Of a DNA stretch of 64,000 bases, positions 7,825 to 15,909 are shown in pieces. A program made the translations under genes and the position numbers. This stretch comes from Amycolatopsis anabasis (GTDB lineage: Bacteria > Actinomycetota > Actinomycetes > Mycobacteriales > Pseudonocardiaceae), in NCBI RefSeq assembly GCF_009765355.1, contig NZ_VTHK01000001.1, positions 124,001 through 188,000 of the forward strand, given 5' to 3'. The stretch's first letter is position 1; every line of letters begins with the position of its first letter. The notes below the pieces were generated by a model. The model had not been told where the DNA came from. It made no database searches and saw nothing but the letters and a program-made list of their open reading frames with translations.

Positions 7825-9131
7825 AGCGCTGGCTCGGCAGGAACTCCGACGAGGCCGCCAGCCGCTTGGTGGCCGCGTTCGTGGCGCTCGGCGTGCTCGG
7901 GTCGCCGTTCTACAACACCGCGGTCGTGCGCGCGGAACTGCTCGGCGACACCCCGGTCACCGATCTGGCCAGCCTCGCGGTGCTCTGCGTCGGGCTCGCG
8001 CTGGCCTGGCGTTCCCTGCTGCGGCGGAGTTTCGCGTGGGCCGATCCGGCCCGGCTGACCTGGGCCGACTTCGACGGCTCCCGGCCGCGGCGGATCGGCG
8101 GTCAGCTCCTGCTCGCGTGGGCGGGCCGGTTCGGCGCGGTCGTCTACGCGACGCTGGTCAGCGCGCTGCTGCTCGGCTGGTCCCCGGCCCTGGTACCGGT
8201 GGCGTGCGCGCTGTTCGCCGCCACCGCGCTGCTCGCCCTGGTCACCGCCCACCGCCGCACCGGGCCGGTGGTGCGGTGGGCGGAGAACCTGGTGCCGCTG
8301 CCACTCGCCGTGCTCGCGCTGACCGGATCGCAACCCGCGACGCTGTGGCCGATCGCGATCGTGGCGGCGGCCGCCGCGGTGGCGTGCGCGCTGCTGCCGG
8401 GAACGCGGACCACGACCGGCACCGGCCGCCGCGAGCTGGTCGACCGGTTCACCGAGCGCATGGTCCGCCGCACCTCGATGACCTTCCTCGACGTCTGGGC
8501 CCTGCTGCCCGCCGGGCGCCCGATCCGCTGGGCGACCGTCCTCAGTGGACGGTTCGTGCTCGCCCGGTTCGTGCTGGCCGGGGTGCTCGCCCGCGGGCGG
8601 ACGCTGCCGCTGGTGGCGTTGCTCGCGGTCGGTGTGGCCGTGCTGCACCAGGTGTTCCCGGCGTTGAACCTGGTGTGGCTGATCGGGATCGGCGGTTACC
8701 TGGCGACCCTGCCGATGGCCGCGTCGCTGGCCGAACTGCGCCGGGTGCCCGGGCTCCGCCGCTGGCTCAACTGCTCCGAACGCGCGCTCAAACTGACCGC
8801 GGTCGCGGTGCTCACCGTGCTGCTGGCGCTGTGGCTCGGGCTGGTGCTGCTGCTCGGCGTGCCGTGGTCGTGGCAGCTCGGGCTGGTGATGCTGCTGGCC
8901 GCCGCCGCGATGGTCCGGACGGTCACCGGCCGGATGGTGGCCTACGACAACGTGGGCGAGGTGTCGATCCTCGGCGTGCTGATCCCCGCGGGACTGGTCG
9001 GCCAGCTCGTCCAGGGCCCCGATCTGCTGCTGGTCGGGCTCATCGTGCTCGGCGCCGGGGTGACGCTGTGGATCGCGGCGCCGATCGTGCTCGGCCTGAG
9101 CACCGCGTCGACGCTGCGGGCGCCGGCCTGA
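7821..9131 (+). CDS. Polytopic ABC-associated membrane protein (DUF6297-like)
   Basis: 436 residues with about 10-12 hydrophobic segments in two halves, separated by a charged cytosolic stretch near residue 195-235 (RRELVDRFTERMVRRTS). No signal peptide and no known catalytic motif. Size and position directly behind a small ABC ATPase fit the permease partner; it resembles actinobacterial DUF6297 proteins, which are found in this context. The start overlaps the ATPase stop (ATGA). The transported substrate is not predictable. Confidence 0.75.
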   Translation: MKRWLGRNSDEAASRLVAAFVALGVLGSPFYNTAVVRAELLGDTPVTDLASLAVLCVGLALAWRSLLRRSFAWADPARLTWADFDGSRPRRIGGQLLLAWAGRFGAVVYATLVSALLLGWSPALVPVACALFAATALLALVTAHRRTGPVVRWAENLVPLPLAVLALTGSQPATLWPIAIVAAAAAVACALLPGTRTTTGTGRRELVDRFTERMVRRTSMTFLDVWALLPAGRPIRWATVLSGRFVLARFVLAGVLARGRTLPLVALLAVGVAVLHQVFPALNLVWLIGIGGYLATLPMAASLAELRRVPGLRRWLNCSERALKLTAVAVLTVLLALWLGLVLLLGVPWSWQLGLVMLLAAAAMVRTVTGRMVAYDNVGEVSILGVLIPAGLVGQLVQGPDLLLVGLIVLGAGVTLWIAAPIVLGLSTASTLRAPA

Positions 9132-9136
9132 AACCG

Positions 9137-9634
9137 ATGCGACGAATCGCGGTGATCGGCTGCGGGGGCGCCGGGAAGTCGACCTTCTCCCGCCGGCTCG
9201 GGGAAATCCTCGGCCTGCCGGTGACCCATCTCGACCGGTTGTTCTGGCGACCGGGCTGGGTGCCGACCGAACGCGCGGAATGGCGCCGGATCCAGCGCGG
9301 GCTGGTCGCGGCGGACCGCTGGATCCTGGACGGGAACTACGGCGGCACCATGGACATCCGGCTCGCCGCGGCGGACACCGTGATCCTGCTGGACTTCCCG
9401 CGCCGGACCTGCCTGCGCCGGGCGCTGCGCCGCACGATCCGCGGCGGCGAGCAGGCGCCGGGCTGCCCCGAACGCTTCGATCCCGAGTTCCTGCGCTGGA
9501 TCTGGACCTGGCCGCACGCCGGTCGCCGCCGGATGTTCGCGCACCTGGCCGAACACGGCGGCGGGACGCGGCAGATCCTGCTGAGCAGCCCGCGGGAAGC
9601 GGCGGCCTACCTGGCTCGGGTGCGCTCGCGGTAA
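9137..9634 (+). CDS. Small P-loop kinase-like protein (DNA topology modulation / FlaR type)
   Basis: 165 residues. Walker A GCGGAGKSTFSRRL at the N-terminus, then THLDRLFWRPGW and DRWILDGNYGGTMDIR, then TVILLDFPRRTCLRRALRR, which is the usual motif order of the adenylate-kinase-like topology-modulation family. Its biochemical role is poorly known; it probably phosphorylates a small molecule. It lies 5 bp after the membrane protein and could belong to the same operon. Its last 28 bp overlap the 3' end of the convergent pentapeptide-repeat gene. Confidence 0.8.
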   Translation: MRRIAVIGCGGAGKSTFSRRLGEILGLPVTHLDRLFWRPGWVPTERAEWRRIQRGLVAADRWILDGNYGGTMDIRLAAADTVILLDFPRRTCLRRALRRTIRGGEQAPGCPERFDPEFLRWIWTWPHAGRRRMFAHLAEHGGGTRQILLSSPREAAAYLARVRSR

Positions 9635-10935
9635 CGCACGTGCCGCTCCGGCAGCGTGGTGCCGGTGAGCGTCAGCCCGCTGACGTTGAGCTGCTTGACC
9701 GGCCCGTCCCCGGTTTCGGCGTGGAACCGGACCCGGTCGAGTTCGCAGTCGCGCAGCCACAGGACGTGCTCGCGCTGCACGGCCTCGCGCAGATCGAACT
9801 CGCCGCCGGTCAGCAGCGAATCCTCGATGACCAGGCGCGCCTCGCTCTCCGCCACGCTCGGCCGCTCCGCGGTGAGCCCGGTGAAGTCGAACGCGCACTC
9901 GTGGAACTCGCACCGGCCGAAGACCACGTCACCGTGCCGCCACTGCGGCCCGGTGACCACGATCCGGGTGCGCTCGAACCGGCAGTCGGCCAGCGCGAAG
10001 TTCTCGCCCGCGGCCCGCTCGCCGGAGATGAGCACCACCCCGCCTTCGAACCGGGCACCCACCAGCGAACACGACACCTCGAACCGGGTCTCCCCGGCTC
10101 GGAACACCGCGTCGCGGAAGTCGCCCGCCCGCGCCCCGGGCGGGCCGAGCACGGTGTGTTCGCCCTCGAACAGCGCCTGTTCCAGCCGCACCCGGCCGAT
10201 CGGGAAGGTCCTGATCAGATCGACATCGGTGAACCCGGCGGCGGTCAGGTCGAGGTCGAGATCGTGGCCCACCCGCCACCACTCGCCGGAGAGGCGGTCG
10301 CCGAGCAGCCGCAGCAGGGTCTGCCGCACCTTCCGCTCCACCGTGTCCTCGCCGTCCCGGGGCAGCCGCAGGTATCCGCACAGCACGTCGACGCAGATCT
10401 GGCGGTTGTCCTGCCAGTCGTCGGCGAGCCCGGCCATCGCGTAGACCCCGGCGAGCCGCACCGCCGCGTTCTCGTGCGCGAGTTGCTCGGCGGCCGTGCC
10501 GAACCGCTCGTTGTAGCTCTGCGCCTGCTCCCGCTCGTCCCGGGCGCGCGCCAGCCCGTGTTCGGCCTCGGTGACCCGTTGCTTGCGCAGGTTGACCGCG
10601 AGCAGCACCACCCCGCCCAGCCCGGCGACCACGGCCAGCGCGATCTTGAGCAGATCCAGCACCTGCGCGGTGCCGAACGTGTTCGCCGGAGGCAGCCGGG
10701 GCCAGCCGAACAGCCAGAGCAGCCCGCTGGTCACCCCGGCGGCCACCACCACGGCGAAGAAGAGCCAGCGCGACACCGACCCGAGGATCGTGCTCGGCTG
10801 GCGGCCGGTTTCGCCGGAGAACCGGATTCCCGCACCGCGGCGCCGCATCCGCCCGAGGATGATCACCAGCAGCAGGGCGGCCGCCGTCATCCCGGCCAGG
10901 ATCTTCGGGTCCCCGTGCCCCCACCAACTCCACAC
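9607..10935 (-). CDS. Pentapeptide-repeat-like membrane protein
   Basis: 442 residues from a GTG at 10935. Two transmembrane segments near residues 12-30 and 50-75, then a third at about 90-115, a coiled-coil-like stretch (RVTEAEHGLARARDEREQAQ), a conserved helix pair (ENAAVRLAGVYAMAGLADDW), and a C-terminal quadrilateral beta-helix region with loose A(D/N)LXX-type repeats (ALFEGEHTV, DAVFRAGET, GARFEGGVV, DCRFERTRI, RCEFHECAF). Actinobacterial genomes carry many such proteins of unknown function. The start is uncertain; an ATG at the MTAAALLL position (about 45 bp downstream) is possible. Confidence 0.75.
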   Translation of the reverse strand: MWSWWGHGDPKILAGMTAAALLLVIILGRMRRRGAGIRFSGETGRQPSTILGSVSRWLFFAVVVAAGVTSGLLWLFGWPRLPPANTFGTAQVLDLLKIALAVVAGLGGVVLLAVNLRKQRVTEAEHGLARARDEREQAQSYNERFGTAAEQLAHENAAVRLAGVYAMAGLADDWQDNRQICVDVLCGYLRLPRDGEDTVERKVRQTLLRLLGDRLSGEWWRVGHDLDLDLTAAGFTDVDLIRTFPIGRVRLEQALFEGEHTVLGPPGARAGDFRDAVFRAGETRFEVSCSLVGARFEGGVVLISGERAAGENFALADCRFERTRIVVTGPQWRHGDVVFGRCEFHECAFDFTGLTAERPSVAESEARLVIEDSLLTGGEFDLREAVQREHVLWLRDCELDRVRFHAETGDGPVKQLNVSGLTLTGTTLPERHVRYRERTRAR

Positions 10936-11004
10936 GGACGGTGACCTTAGTTCCCCCGCCTGACCTGCGGGGAGCAAAACGGACAGGTCGTTCGTTGTCG
11001 CGGT

Positions 11005-11454
11005 ATGGCTGTTGTGCTGCTGCTCTATGTGGTTGCCGAGGTGGCCGCCGTCTGGGCGGTGAGCTCGGCCATCGGTTTCCTCGGGACCATCGGCCTGCTG
11101 CTGGCCGGGGCGTTCCTCGGTTCGTGGCTGGCCCGGCGCGAGGGCGCCCGCGCGATGCGCGCGTTCGTGGCGACCGCCCGGGCCGGGAAGCCCGCGCACG
11201 CCGAGATCACCGACGGGATGCTGATCGCCCTCGGCGGCGTGCTGATCATGCTGCCCGGATTCGTCAGCGACCTGGCCGGTCTGCTCCTGCTGCTGCCGCC
11301 GAGCCGCGGCCTGGTCCGCCGGGCGTGGCTGCGCCGGATCGAGAAGCGCGCCCCGGTGGGGTACTCCGCCCCGGGCGGGGTGATCGTGGTGGACAGCGAG
11401 GTCGTGGACGAGCAGCGCCCGCCGCGCTCGCATCCGGTCATCGACGCGGGGTAG
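11005..11454 (+). CDS. fxsA: FxsA-family membrane protein
   Basis: 149 residues. Three to four hydrophobic segments: an N-terminal pair (VVLLLYVVAEVAAVWAV and FLGTIGLLLAGAFLGSWL), and GGVLIMLPGFVSDLAGLLLLLPP, which is the signature FxsA motif (LPG-V-D--G-LLL-P). Known family members sit in the inner membrane and in E. coli relieve phage T7 exclusion when overexpressed; the physiological role in actinomycetes is unclear. The C-terminal 35 residues are polar. The stop region overlaps the convergent SCP2 gene by 17 bp. Confidence 0.85.
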   Translation: MAVVLLLYVVAEVAAVWAVSSAIGFLGTIGLLLAGAFLGSWLARREGARAMRAFVATARAGKPAHAEITDGMLIALGGVLIMLPGFVSDLAGLLLLLPPSRGLVRRAWLRRIEKRAPVGYSAPGGVIVVDSEVVDEQRPPRSHPVIDAG

Positions 11455-12088
11455 GAATGTCGAAGTAGCTGCTCAGCCGCACCGCGGGGGCGTATTCGCC
11501 CTTGACCCGGACCCGTCCGGTCACGAACATCGTCGCCGCCGCGGTGATTCCGGTCGCCATTCGGATGAAATCCTCCGCGGAAACCGTGATGGTGGTGTCC
11601 GGAGTGCGGCCGAGATCGGCGCTGGAAACGCAGAAACCGTCCTCGATCACCGTCTGGAAGCGATCGAATCCGTCTTCTCCGTCACCATCGGAAAATCGCC
11701 AGCCGACCACGATGTTGACATGCTTCGCCCGGTCCGCGACAAAATGATCGGACATTCTCCGGAATATCTCGTCGAGGAACACCGAGCGTAATTCCGCGTG
11801 TTCGGCGATCGCCTTGATCTGCTCGCGCGACGCCCGCTGCACCAGGTCGACCAGGGTCTCCGTGGTGAGCGAGGGCAGTTCCACCCCGGCCCCGCTCGTG
11901 CCCAGCATGTGCAGCGTCTCCAGCAGCTGGATGAACTGCTCGGGGCTCAGCTTGCCCAGGTCGAGCCTGCGCGCGAACGCGTTGATCGCGTGCTCGTCGC
12001 GCTGTGTTCGGGTGATCACTCGGGGCCGCCGGGAAACCCGAAGCCGTTTCCGCCAGCGGCGCACCAGCTTTCGCGGGGACACGGGCAA
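11438..12088 (-). CDS. SCP2 sterol-binding-fold protein (paralogue 2)
   Basis: 216 residues. Basic N-terminus (KLVRRWRKRLRVSRRPRV), a helical middle, and a C-terminal SCP2-like domain at about 110-210: VVGWRF, FDRFQTVIEDGFC, TTITVSAEDFIRMATG, and TMFVTGRVRVKGEYAPAVRL, a pattern typical of lipid-carrier SCP2 domains. It is a clear paralogue of the next gene upstream (12102-12761), from which it is separated by 13 bp, so the two form an operon. A lipid-carrier or accessory role next to the FabG4/HtdX/FadA2 genes is inferred from context. Confidence 0.8.
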   Translation of the reverse strand: MPVSPRKLVRRWRKRLRVSRRPRVITRTQRDEHAINAFARRLDLGKLSPEQFIQLLETLHMLGTSGAGVELPSLTTETLVDLVQRASREQIKAIAEHAELRSVFLDEIFRRMSDHFVADRAKHVNIVVGWRFSDGDGEDGFDRFQTVIEDGFCVSSADLGRTPDTTITVSAEDFIRMATGITAAATMFVTGRVRVKGEYAPAVRLSSYFDIPTPRR

Positions 12089-12101
12089 CGAGTGTACCGG
12101 C

Positions 12102-12761
12102 CTAATCTGGTTTGGGAAGGTCGAAGAATCCGATCAACCCGGCCGCGAATGCGAGATCGCCTTTCACCTTGATTTTTCCGGTGACGAACAAAACCGCCGG
12201 TGTCGCCTGGTGGGTGATCAGTTTGAAGAAATCGGTCGGGCCGACGGTGATGGTCACCCGCGGCTGCTCGCGCATCTCGCGGCTCACCGTGCAGCCGCCG
12301 TCCGCGATGACCGTCTCGTACCGGTCGTAGCCGCCCGCACCGGAGCCGCCGGTCAGCCGCCAGTGCACCACCGCGTGCACGTTCTTCGCCCGATCGGGTC
12401 TGATGTGCGATCGCATCCGGTCGAAGATCTCGCCGAGCACCCGCTCGCGCAGGGCGGGCTCGGCCACGACCCGGTCCAGTTGCGCCTTCGAGGCACGCGC
12501 GACGAGTTTCGCGAAATGGCGCGGATCGACCTTGCCCAGATCGAGCGCGGGGGCGGCTTCGGCCACCCGGACCAGCGCCGCGAGCAGGCGGCGGAAGTCG
12601 TCCTGGCCGAGATCGGCGGGGTCCACGGCGGCGGCGAGTTCGTTCACGTCCAAGGACGCGATCTCCGGCCCGGCCGGGTCGATCCGCTCGAGCGCGTCGA
12701 CCAGGGCCTTTCCCTTGAGATCGAACAAATCCAGCCCCGCCAGTCCGGTGTCGTCGGCCAT
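12102..12761 (-). CDS. SCP2 sterol-binding-fold protein (paralogue 1)
   Basis: 219 residues. Helical N-terminal half with a SLDVNELAAAVDPADLGQDD segment, then an SCP2-like domain (VVHWRLTGG, YDRYETVIADGGC, VTITVGPTDFFKLITHQ, VLFVTGKIKVKGDLAFAA). ATG 12761 lies four bases after a GGAGG; a GTG one codon earlier is too close to it. First gene of a two-gene operon with its paralogue, divergent from the TetR gene at 12896. The operator palindrome at 12792-12813 sits between them, so this pair is probably controlled by that regulator. Confidence 0.8.
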   Translation of the reverse strand: MADDTGLAGLDLFDLKGKALVDALERIDPAGPEIASLDVNELAAAVDPADLGQDDFRRLLAALVRVAEAAPALDLGKVDPRHFAKLVARASKAQLDRVVAEPALRERVLGEIFDRMRSHIRPDRAKNVHAVVHWRLTGGSGAGGYDRYETVIADGGCTVSREMREQPRVTITVGPTDFFKLITHQATPAVLFVTGKIKVKGDLAFAAGLIGFFDLPKPD

Positions 12762-12791
12762 CACGCCTCCCCGCCATACCTACCGACCCGT

Positions 12792-12813
12792 AAGTTTACG
12801 CGCGAGTAGGTTA
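12792..12813. promoter_or_regulatory. Putative TetR operator in the SCP2/TetR divergent promoter
   Basis: AAGTTTACGCG/CGAGTAGGTTA shares 16 of 22 positions with the near-perfect palindrome at 15828-15849. It sits 30 bp from the SCP2 start and 82 bp from the TetR start. Overlapping it on the left, ACCTAC (12778-12783) and GTAAGTTTA suggest a second, overlapping site. The inference that the neighbouring TetR protein binds here rests on the match and position. Confidence 0.6.
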
Positions 12814-12895
12814 GTGGGCAAGCTGCCTACTCGTGCGGCGAAACCACACGTCCACCTGCGGTACAGGTAACGTTTTGGCGCGAAAGGAGGGCCGC

Positions 12896-13552
12896 GTGAC
12901 AGAGCAAGCACAGCGTCCACCGGAACGTGCACGCCGGCTGCCGAGGGCAGTCCGGGAACGGCAGATCCTGGACGCCGCGGTCGAGGTTTTCTCCCGCTAC
13001 GGCTACCACTCGGCGTCGATGGACGAGATCTCCGAGGTGGCGGGCGTCTCGAAGCCGATGATCTACACCTACCTCGGCTCGAAGGAGGACCTCTTCACCA
13101 AGTGCATCCGCCGGGAGGCCACCCGGCTGCTGGAAGCCATCCAGGGCGGGGTGCGGCCCGAACTCGCCCCGGACATGCAGCTGTGGCACGGCCTCCGCTC
13201 GTTCTACAAGTTCGTCGCCGAGTACCGCGACTCGTGGACCGTGCTGCACCGGCAGGCGCTGACCGTCGGCGGGGAGTTCGCCGCGGAGATCACCGCGATG
13301 CGCACCCGCGCGATCGAACTGGTGGCCGCGCTGGTGGTGTCGGCGGGCACCCGCAAGGGACTCGGCGAGCAGGCCGAGTTCTCCGGTGAGGGCATGGCCG
13401 CCGCGCTCGTCGGAGCCGCCGAGTCCCTCGCGGACTGGTGGCTCGACCACTCCGACGTCAGCGACGGCGTGCTGGCCTCCTGGCTGATGAACCTGATCTG
13501 GCTCGGTTTCAACGACCTCGTCGAGGGCGACGTCTGGAAACCCGCGCAGTAG
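12896..13552 (+). CDS. TetR-family regulator of the FabG4/FadA2 locus
   Basis: 218 residues from GTG 12896, which has a perfect AAAGGAGG at 12883-12890; the open frame extends upstream to 12833 but without a ribosome-binding site. The HTH is at about residues 20-65: REILDAAVEVFSRYGYHSAS-type start, ISEVAGVSKPMIYTYLGSKEDLF. The ligand domain is helical and generic. In M. tuberculosis a TetR gene (Rv0238) stands close to the homologous htdX-fabG4-fadA2 cluster, which supports a role in controlling this locus. Likely autoregulated through 12792-12813. The gene ends 7 bp before the convergent htdX stop. Confidence 0.85.
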   Translation: MTEQAQRPPERARRLPRAVRERQILDAAVEVFSRYGYHSASMDEISEVAGVSKPMIYTYLGSKEDLFTKCIRREATRLLEAIQGGVRPELAPDMQLWHGLRSFYKFVAEYRDSWTVLHRQALTVGGEFAAEITAMRTRAIELVAALVVSAGTRKGLGEQAEFSGEGMAAALVGAAESLADWWLDHSDVSDGVLASWLMNLIWLGFNDLVEGDVWKPAQ

Positions 13553-13559
13553 CCGCCAC

Positions 13560-14438
13560 TCAGGCCGGGGTGATGGCGCCTTCCAGGTGCGGTTTGGGTT
13601 TGCGGGCGTTCCAGAGTTCGAACGTCCAGCCGCCGTCGGTCCGCCAGGAGGTGAACGCGGCCCGGGCGGGCAGCAGCACCGGCTGCTTGAACCGGACCTC
13701 GACGGTGAACGCCTCCGGCAACCGGCCTTCGAAGGACGCCAGGCTGTGGGCCTTCGTCCACATGCCGTGCGCGATCGCCGCCGGGAACCCGAACGCCTTG
13801 GCGGTCAACGGGTGCAGGTGGATCGGGTTCCGGTCGCCGGACACCTCGGCGTACCGGCGGCCGATGTCGCCGGGCACGTGCCAGACCGCGTTCGGCGAAG
13901 GCGGGGCCAGTTGCTCCTTCTTGCCGCCCTCGCCGCCGGAGGCCCCCGCGCCGCGGCGCAGGTAGGTGCTCACGTCCGTCCACACCGGACCTTCGTCCGC
14001 GGCGGAAGCGCGGTCCGGCACCAGTTCGCTGATCACGTCGAACTGGGTGCCCTTCTCGTGCGGCCGCAGGTTCTCCGCGCGCACCCGCAGCGTGAACGGC
14101 TCGTCCAGGGTCACCGGGCGGCGCTGGGTGATCCGGTTCGCCACGTGCACCATGCCCAGCAGCGGGAAGGGGAACCCCTTCTCGGTCATCAGCGCCATCT
14201 GCAGCGGGAACGCGAGGATGTGCGGGTAGGTCGCCGGGAGCGCGTCGGTCAGCCCGAACCCGCACACGTGGTTGTACGCGGCGAGCTCCTTCGGGTCGAC
14301 GACCACGCCGTGGCGCACGTACTCGGTGTCCGGCAGCGGCGTGCCCACCGGTTTCCCGCCACCGCCCAGGCCGCCGAGCAGCGCCTTCGGGTAGAGCGAG
14401 CCGAGGCTCGGGGACGAGGTCAGTTCCTTGACGGCCAT
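13560..14438 (-). CDS. htdX: MaoC-type 3-hydroxyacyl-thioester dehydratase (HtdX-like)
   Basis: 292 residues with a double hot-dog fold. The second half carries the hydratase-2 motif YAEVSGDRNPIHLHPLTAKAF followed by IAHGMW, with the catalytic Asp and His; the first half is a substrate-binding hot dog (YNHVCGFGLTDALPATYPHI). Dehydrates (R)-3-hydroxyacyl-CoA/ACP to trans-2-enoyl thioesters. It lies 4 bp downstream of fabG4 on the same strand, the same pair order as Rv0241c-Rv0242c in M. tuberculosis, so reductase and dehydratase act in sequence. Confidence 0.9.
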   Translation of the reverse strand: MAVKELTSSPSLGSLYPKALLGGLGGGGKPVGTPLPDTEYVRHGVVVDPKELAAYNHVCGFGLTDALPATYPHILAFPLQMALMTEKGFPFPLLGMVHVANRITQRRPVTLDEPFTLRVRAENLRPHEKGTQFDVISELVPDRASAADEGPVWTDVSTYLRRGAGASGGEGGKKEQLAPPSPNAVWHVPGDIGRRYAEVSGDRNPIHLHPLTAKAFGFPAAIAHGMWTKAHSLASFEGRLPEAFTVEVRFKQPVLLPARAAFTSWRTDGGWTFELWNARKPKPHLEGAITPA

Positions 14439-14442
14439 CGCG

Positions 14443-15786
14443 TCACGCTCCCAGCAGGGCCTGGCCGCAGACGCGGACCACGTTGCCGTTGACCGCGGCC
14501 GAGGCGGGGTTGGCGTACCAGGCGATGGTCTCGGCGACGTCCACCGGCAGGCCGCCCTGGCCGAGGCTGGACAGCCGCCGCCCGGCCTCGCGGATGAACA
14601 GCGGCACTGCGGCGGTCATCTTGGTCTCGATGAACCCGGGGGCGACCGCGTTGATCGTGCCGCCGCGCTCGGCGAGCACCGGGGCGCCCACGTTGACCAT
14701 GCCGATCACGCCCGCCTTGCTGGTGGCGTAGTTGGTCTGCCCCACGTTCCCGGCGATCCCGGCGATCGACGAGACGCCGATGATCCGGCCGCCGTCGTGC
14801 AGCACCTTGTCGGCGAGCAGCTTGTCGTTGACCGCGAGCTGCGAGGCCAGGTTCACCGCGATGACCGAGTCCCAGCCGCCCTCGGTGAGGTTGCCGAGCG
14901 TCTTGTCCCGGGTGATGCCCGCGTTGTGCACCACGATGTCCACGCCGCCGTGGCGCTGGGTGAGGTGCTCGGCGAGCTTCTCCGGCGCGTCCGCGGCGGT
15001 GATGTCCAGCTGCAGCGCGGTCCCGCCGACCTTGTTGGCCGTCTTGGACAGGTCCGCGCCCTGCGCCGGGATGTCCAGCGCCACGACGTGCGCGCCGTCG
15101 CGGGCGAGCACCTCGGCGATGGCCGCGCCGATGCCCCGCGACGCGCCGGTGACCAGGGCGACCTTCCCGGCGAGCGGCTTGTCCCAGCTCTCCGGCGCGG
15201 TGACCTGCGCCTGGCCGACCGCGCCGATCCGGATCACCTGGGCGTCGACGAACGCCGATTTGGCCGACAGCAGGAAGCGCAGGGTCGACTCGGTGGCCTC
15301 CTCGGCGCCGGTCGCGACGTAGACCAGCTGCGCGGTCGCGCCGCGCTTCAGTTCCTTGGCCACCGAGCGGACGAACCCCTCGAGCGCGCGCTGGGCGACC
15401 CGCTCGCGGCCCTCGGCCAGTTCCGGCGGGGTGCCCAGCACGACCACCCGGCCGCAGTAGCCGACCCGGCGGATCACCGGCTGGAAGAACTTGTAGACCT
15501 CGCGCAGCTGCTTCGGATCGGTCACCCCGGTCGCGTCGAACACCAGCGCGCCGTACTTCTGGTCGCCCGCCGCCTCGGTGACCACGTCGATGCCCGCGTC
15601 GGCGAGCTGGGTCTTCACCGTCTTCTCCAGCCGTCCGCCCGGCGCGGCGCCCAGAAGTGCGGGACCCTCGAGGGGTGGCTGCCCCGGCTGGTACCGGCGC
15701 AGGGTGGCCGGATTCGGCAGGCCGAGCTTCGGCACCAGGAACTTCCCCACCGGGGTCTTGGTGAACTGTTGGTACCTGTCAGCCAT
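14443..15786 (-). CDS. fabG4: High-molecular-weight 3-oxoacyl-thioester reductase (FabG4-like)
   Basis: 447 residues, nearly twice a normal FabG. The N-terminal ~200 residues form the flavodoxin-like domain of the HMW FabG family; the C-terminal SDR domain has LVTGASRGIGAAIA, VVHNAGITRDK, GVSSIAGIAGNVGQTNYATSKAGV (catalytic Ser, Tyr, Lys) and PGFIETKMT. NADH-dependent reduction of 3-oxoacyl-CoA is known for the mycobacterial enzyme. Divergent from fadA2, with an operator palindrome in the 123-bp gap. The start has MADRYQQFTKTPVGKFL typical of the family. Confidence 0.93.
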   Translation of the reverse strand: MADRYQQFTKTPVGKFLVPKLGLPNPATLRRYQPGQPPLEGPALLGAAPGGRLEKTVKTQLADAGIDVVTEAAGDQKYGALVFDATGVTDPKQLREVYKFFQPVIRRVGYCGRVVVLGTPPELAEGRERVAQRALEGFVRSVAKELKRGATAQLVYVATGAEEATESTLRFLLSAKSAFVDAQVIRIGAVGQAQVTAPESWDKPLAGKVALVTGASRGIGAAIAEVLARDGAHVVALDIPAQGADLSKTANKVGGTALQLDITAADAPEKLAEHLTQRHGGVDIVVHNAGITRDKTLGNLTEGGWDSVIAVNLASQLAVNDKLLADKVLHDGGRIIGVSSIAGIAGNVGQTNYATSKAGVIGMVNVGAPVLAERGGTINAVAPGFIETKMTAAVPLFIREAGRRLSSLGQGGLPVDVAETIAWYANPASAAVNGNVVRVCGQALLGA

Positions 15787-15827
15787 CGCCGATGCCTTCC
15801 GTGTGCCGGTTCCGTCACTGCGCAGTC

Positions 15828-15849
15828 TAACCTACTCGCGGGTAGGTTA
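15828..15849. promoter_or_regulatory. Operator palindrome in the fabG4/fadA2 divergent promoter
   Basis: Halves TAACCTACTCG and CGGGTAGGTTA form a 22-bp inverted repeat with a single mismatched pair. It lies 42 bp from the fabG4 start and 61 bp from the fadA2 start, where it could control both directions. The related site at 12792-12813 lies in front of the SCP2 and TetR genes, so one TetR protein could control all four transcription units. Confidence 0.75.
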
Positions 15850-15909
15850 CACTCGATACTGGGTTCCACATCACGGATGACCAGAAACATTTCGGCGCTG
15901 GAGGAAGCG

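Noticed and set aside
6431..9634. A full natural-product biosynthetic cluster.
   Set aside because: No PKS, NRPS, terpene or RiPP core gene is present; only a methyltransferase and transport genes.
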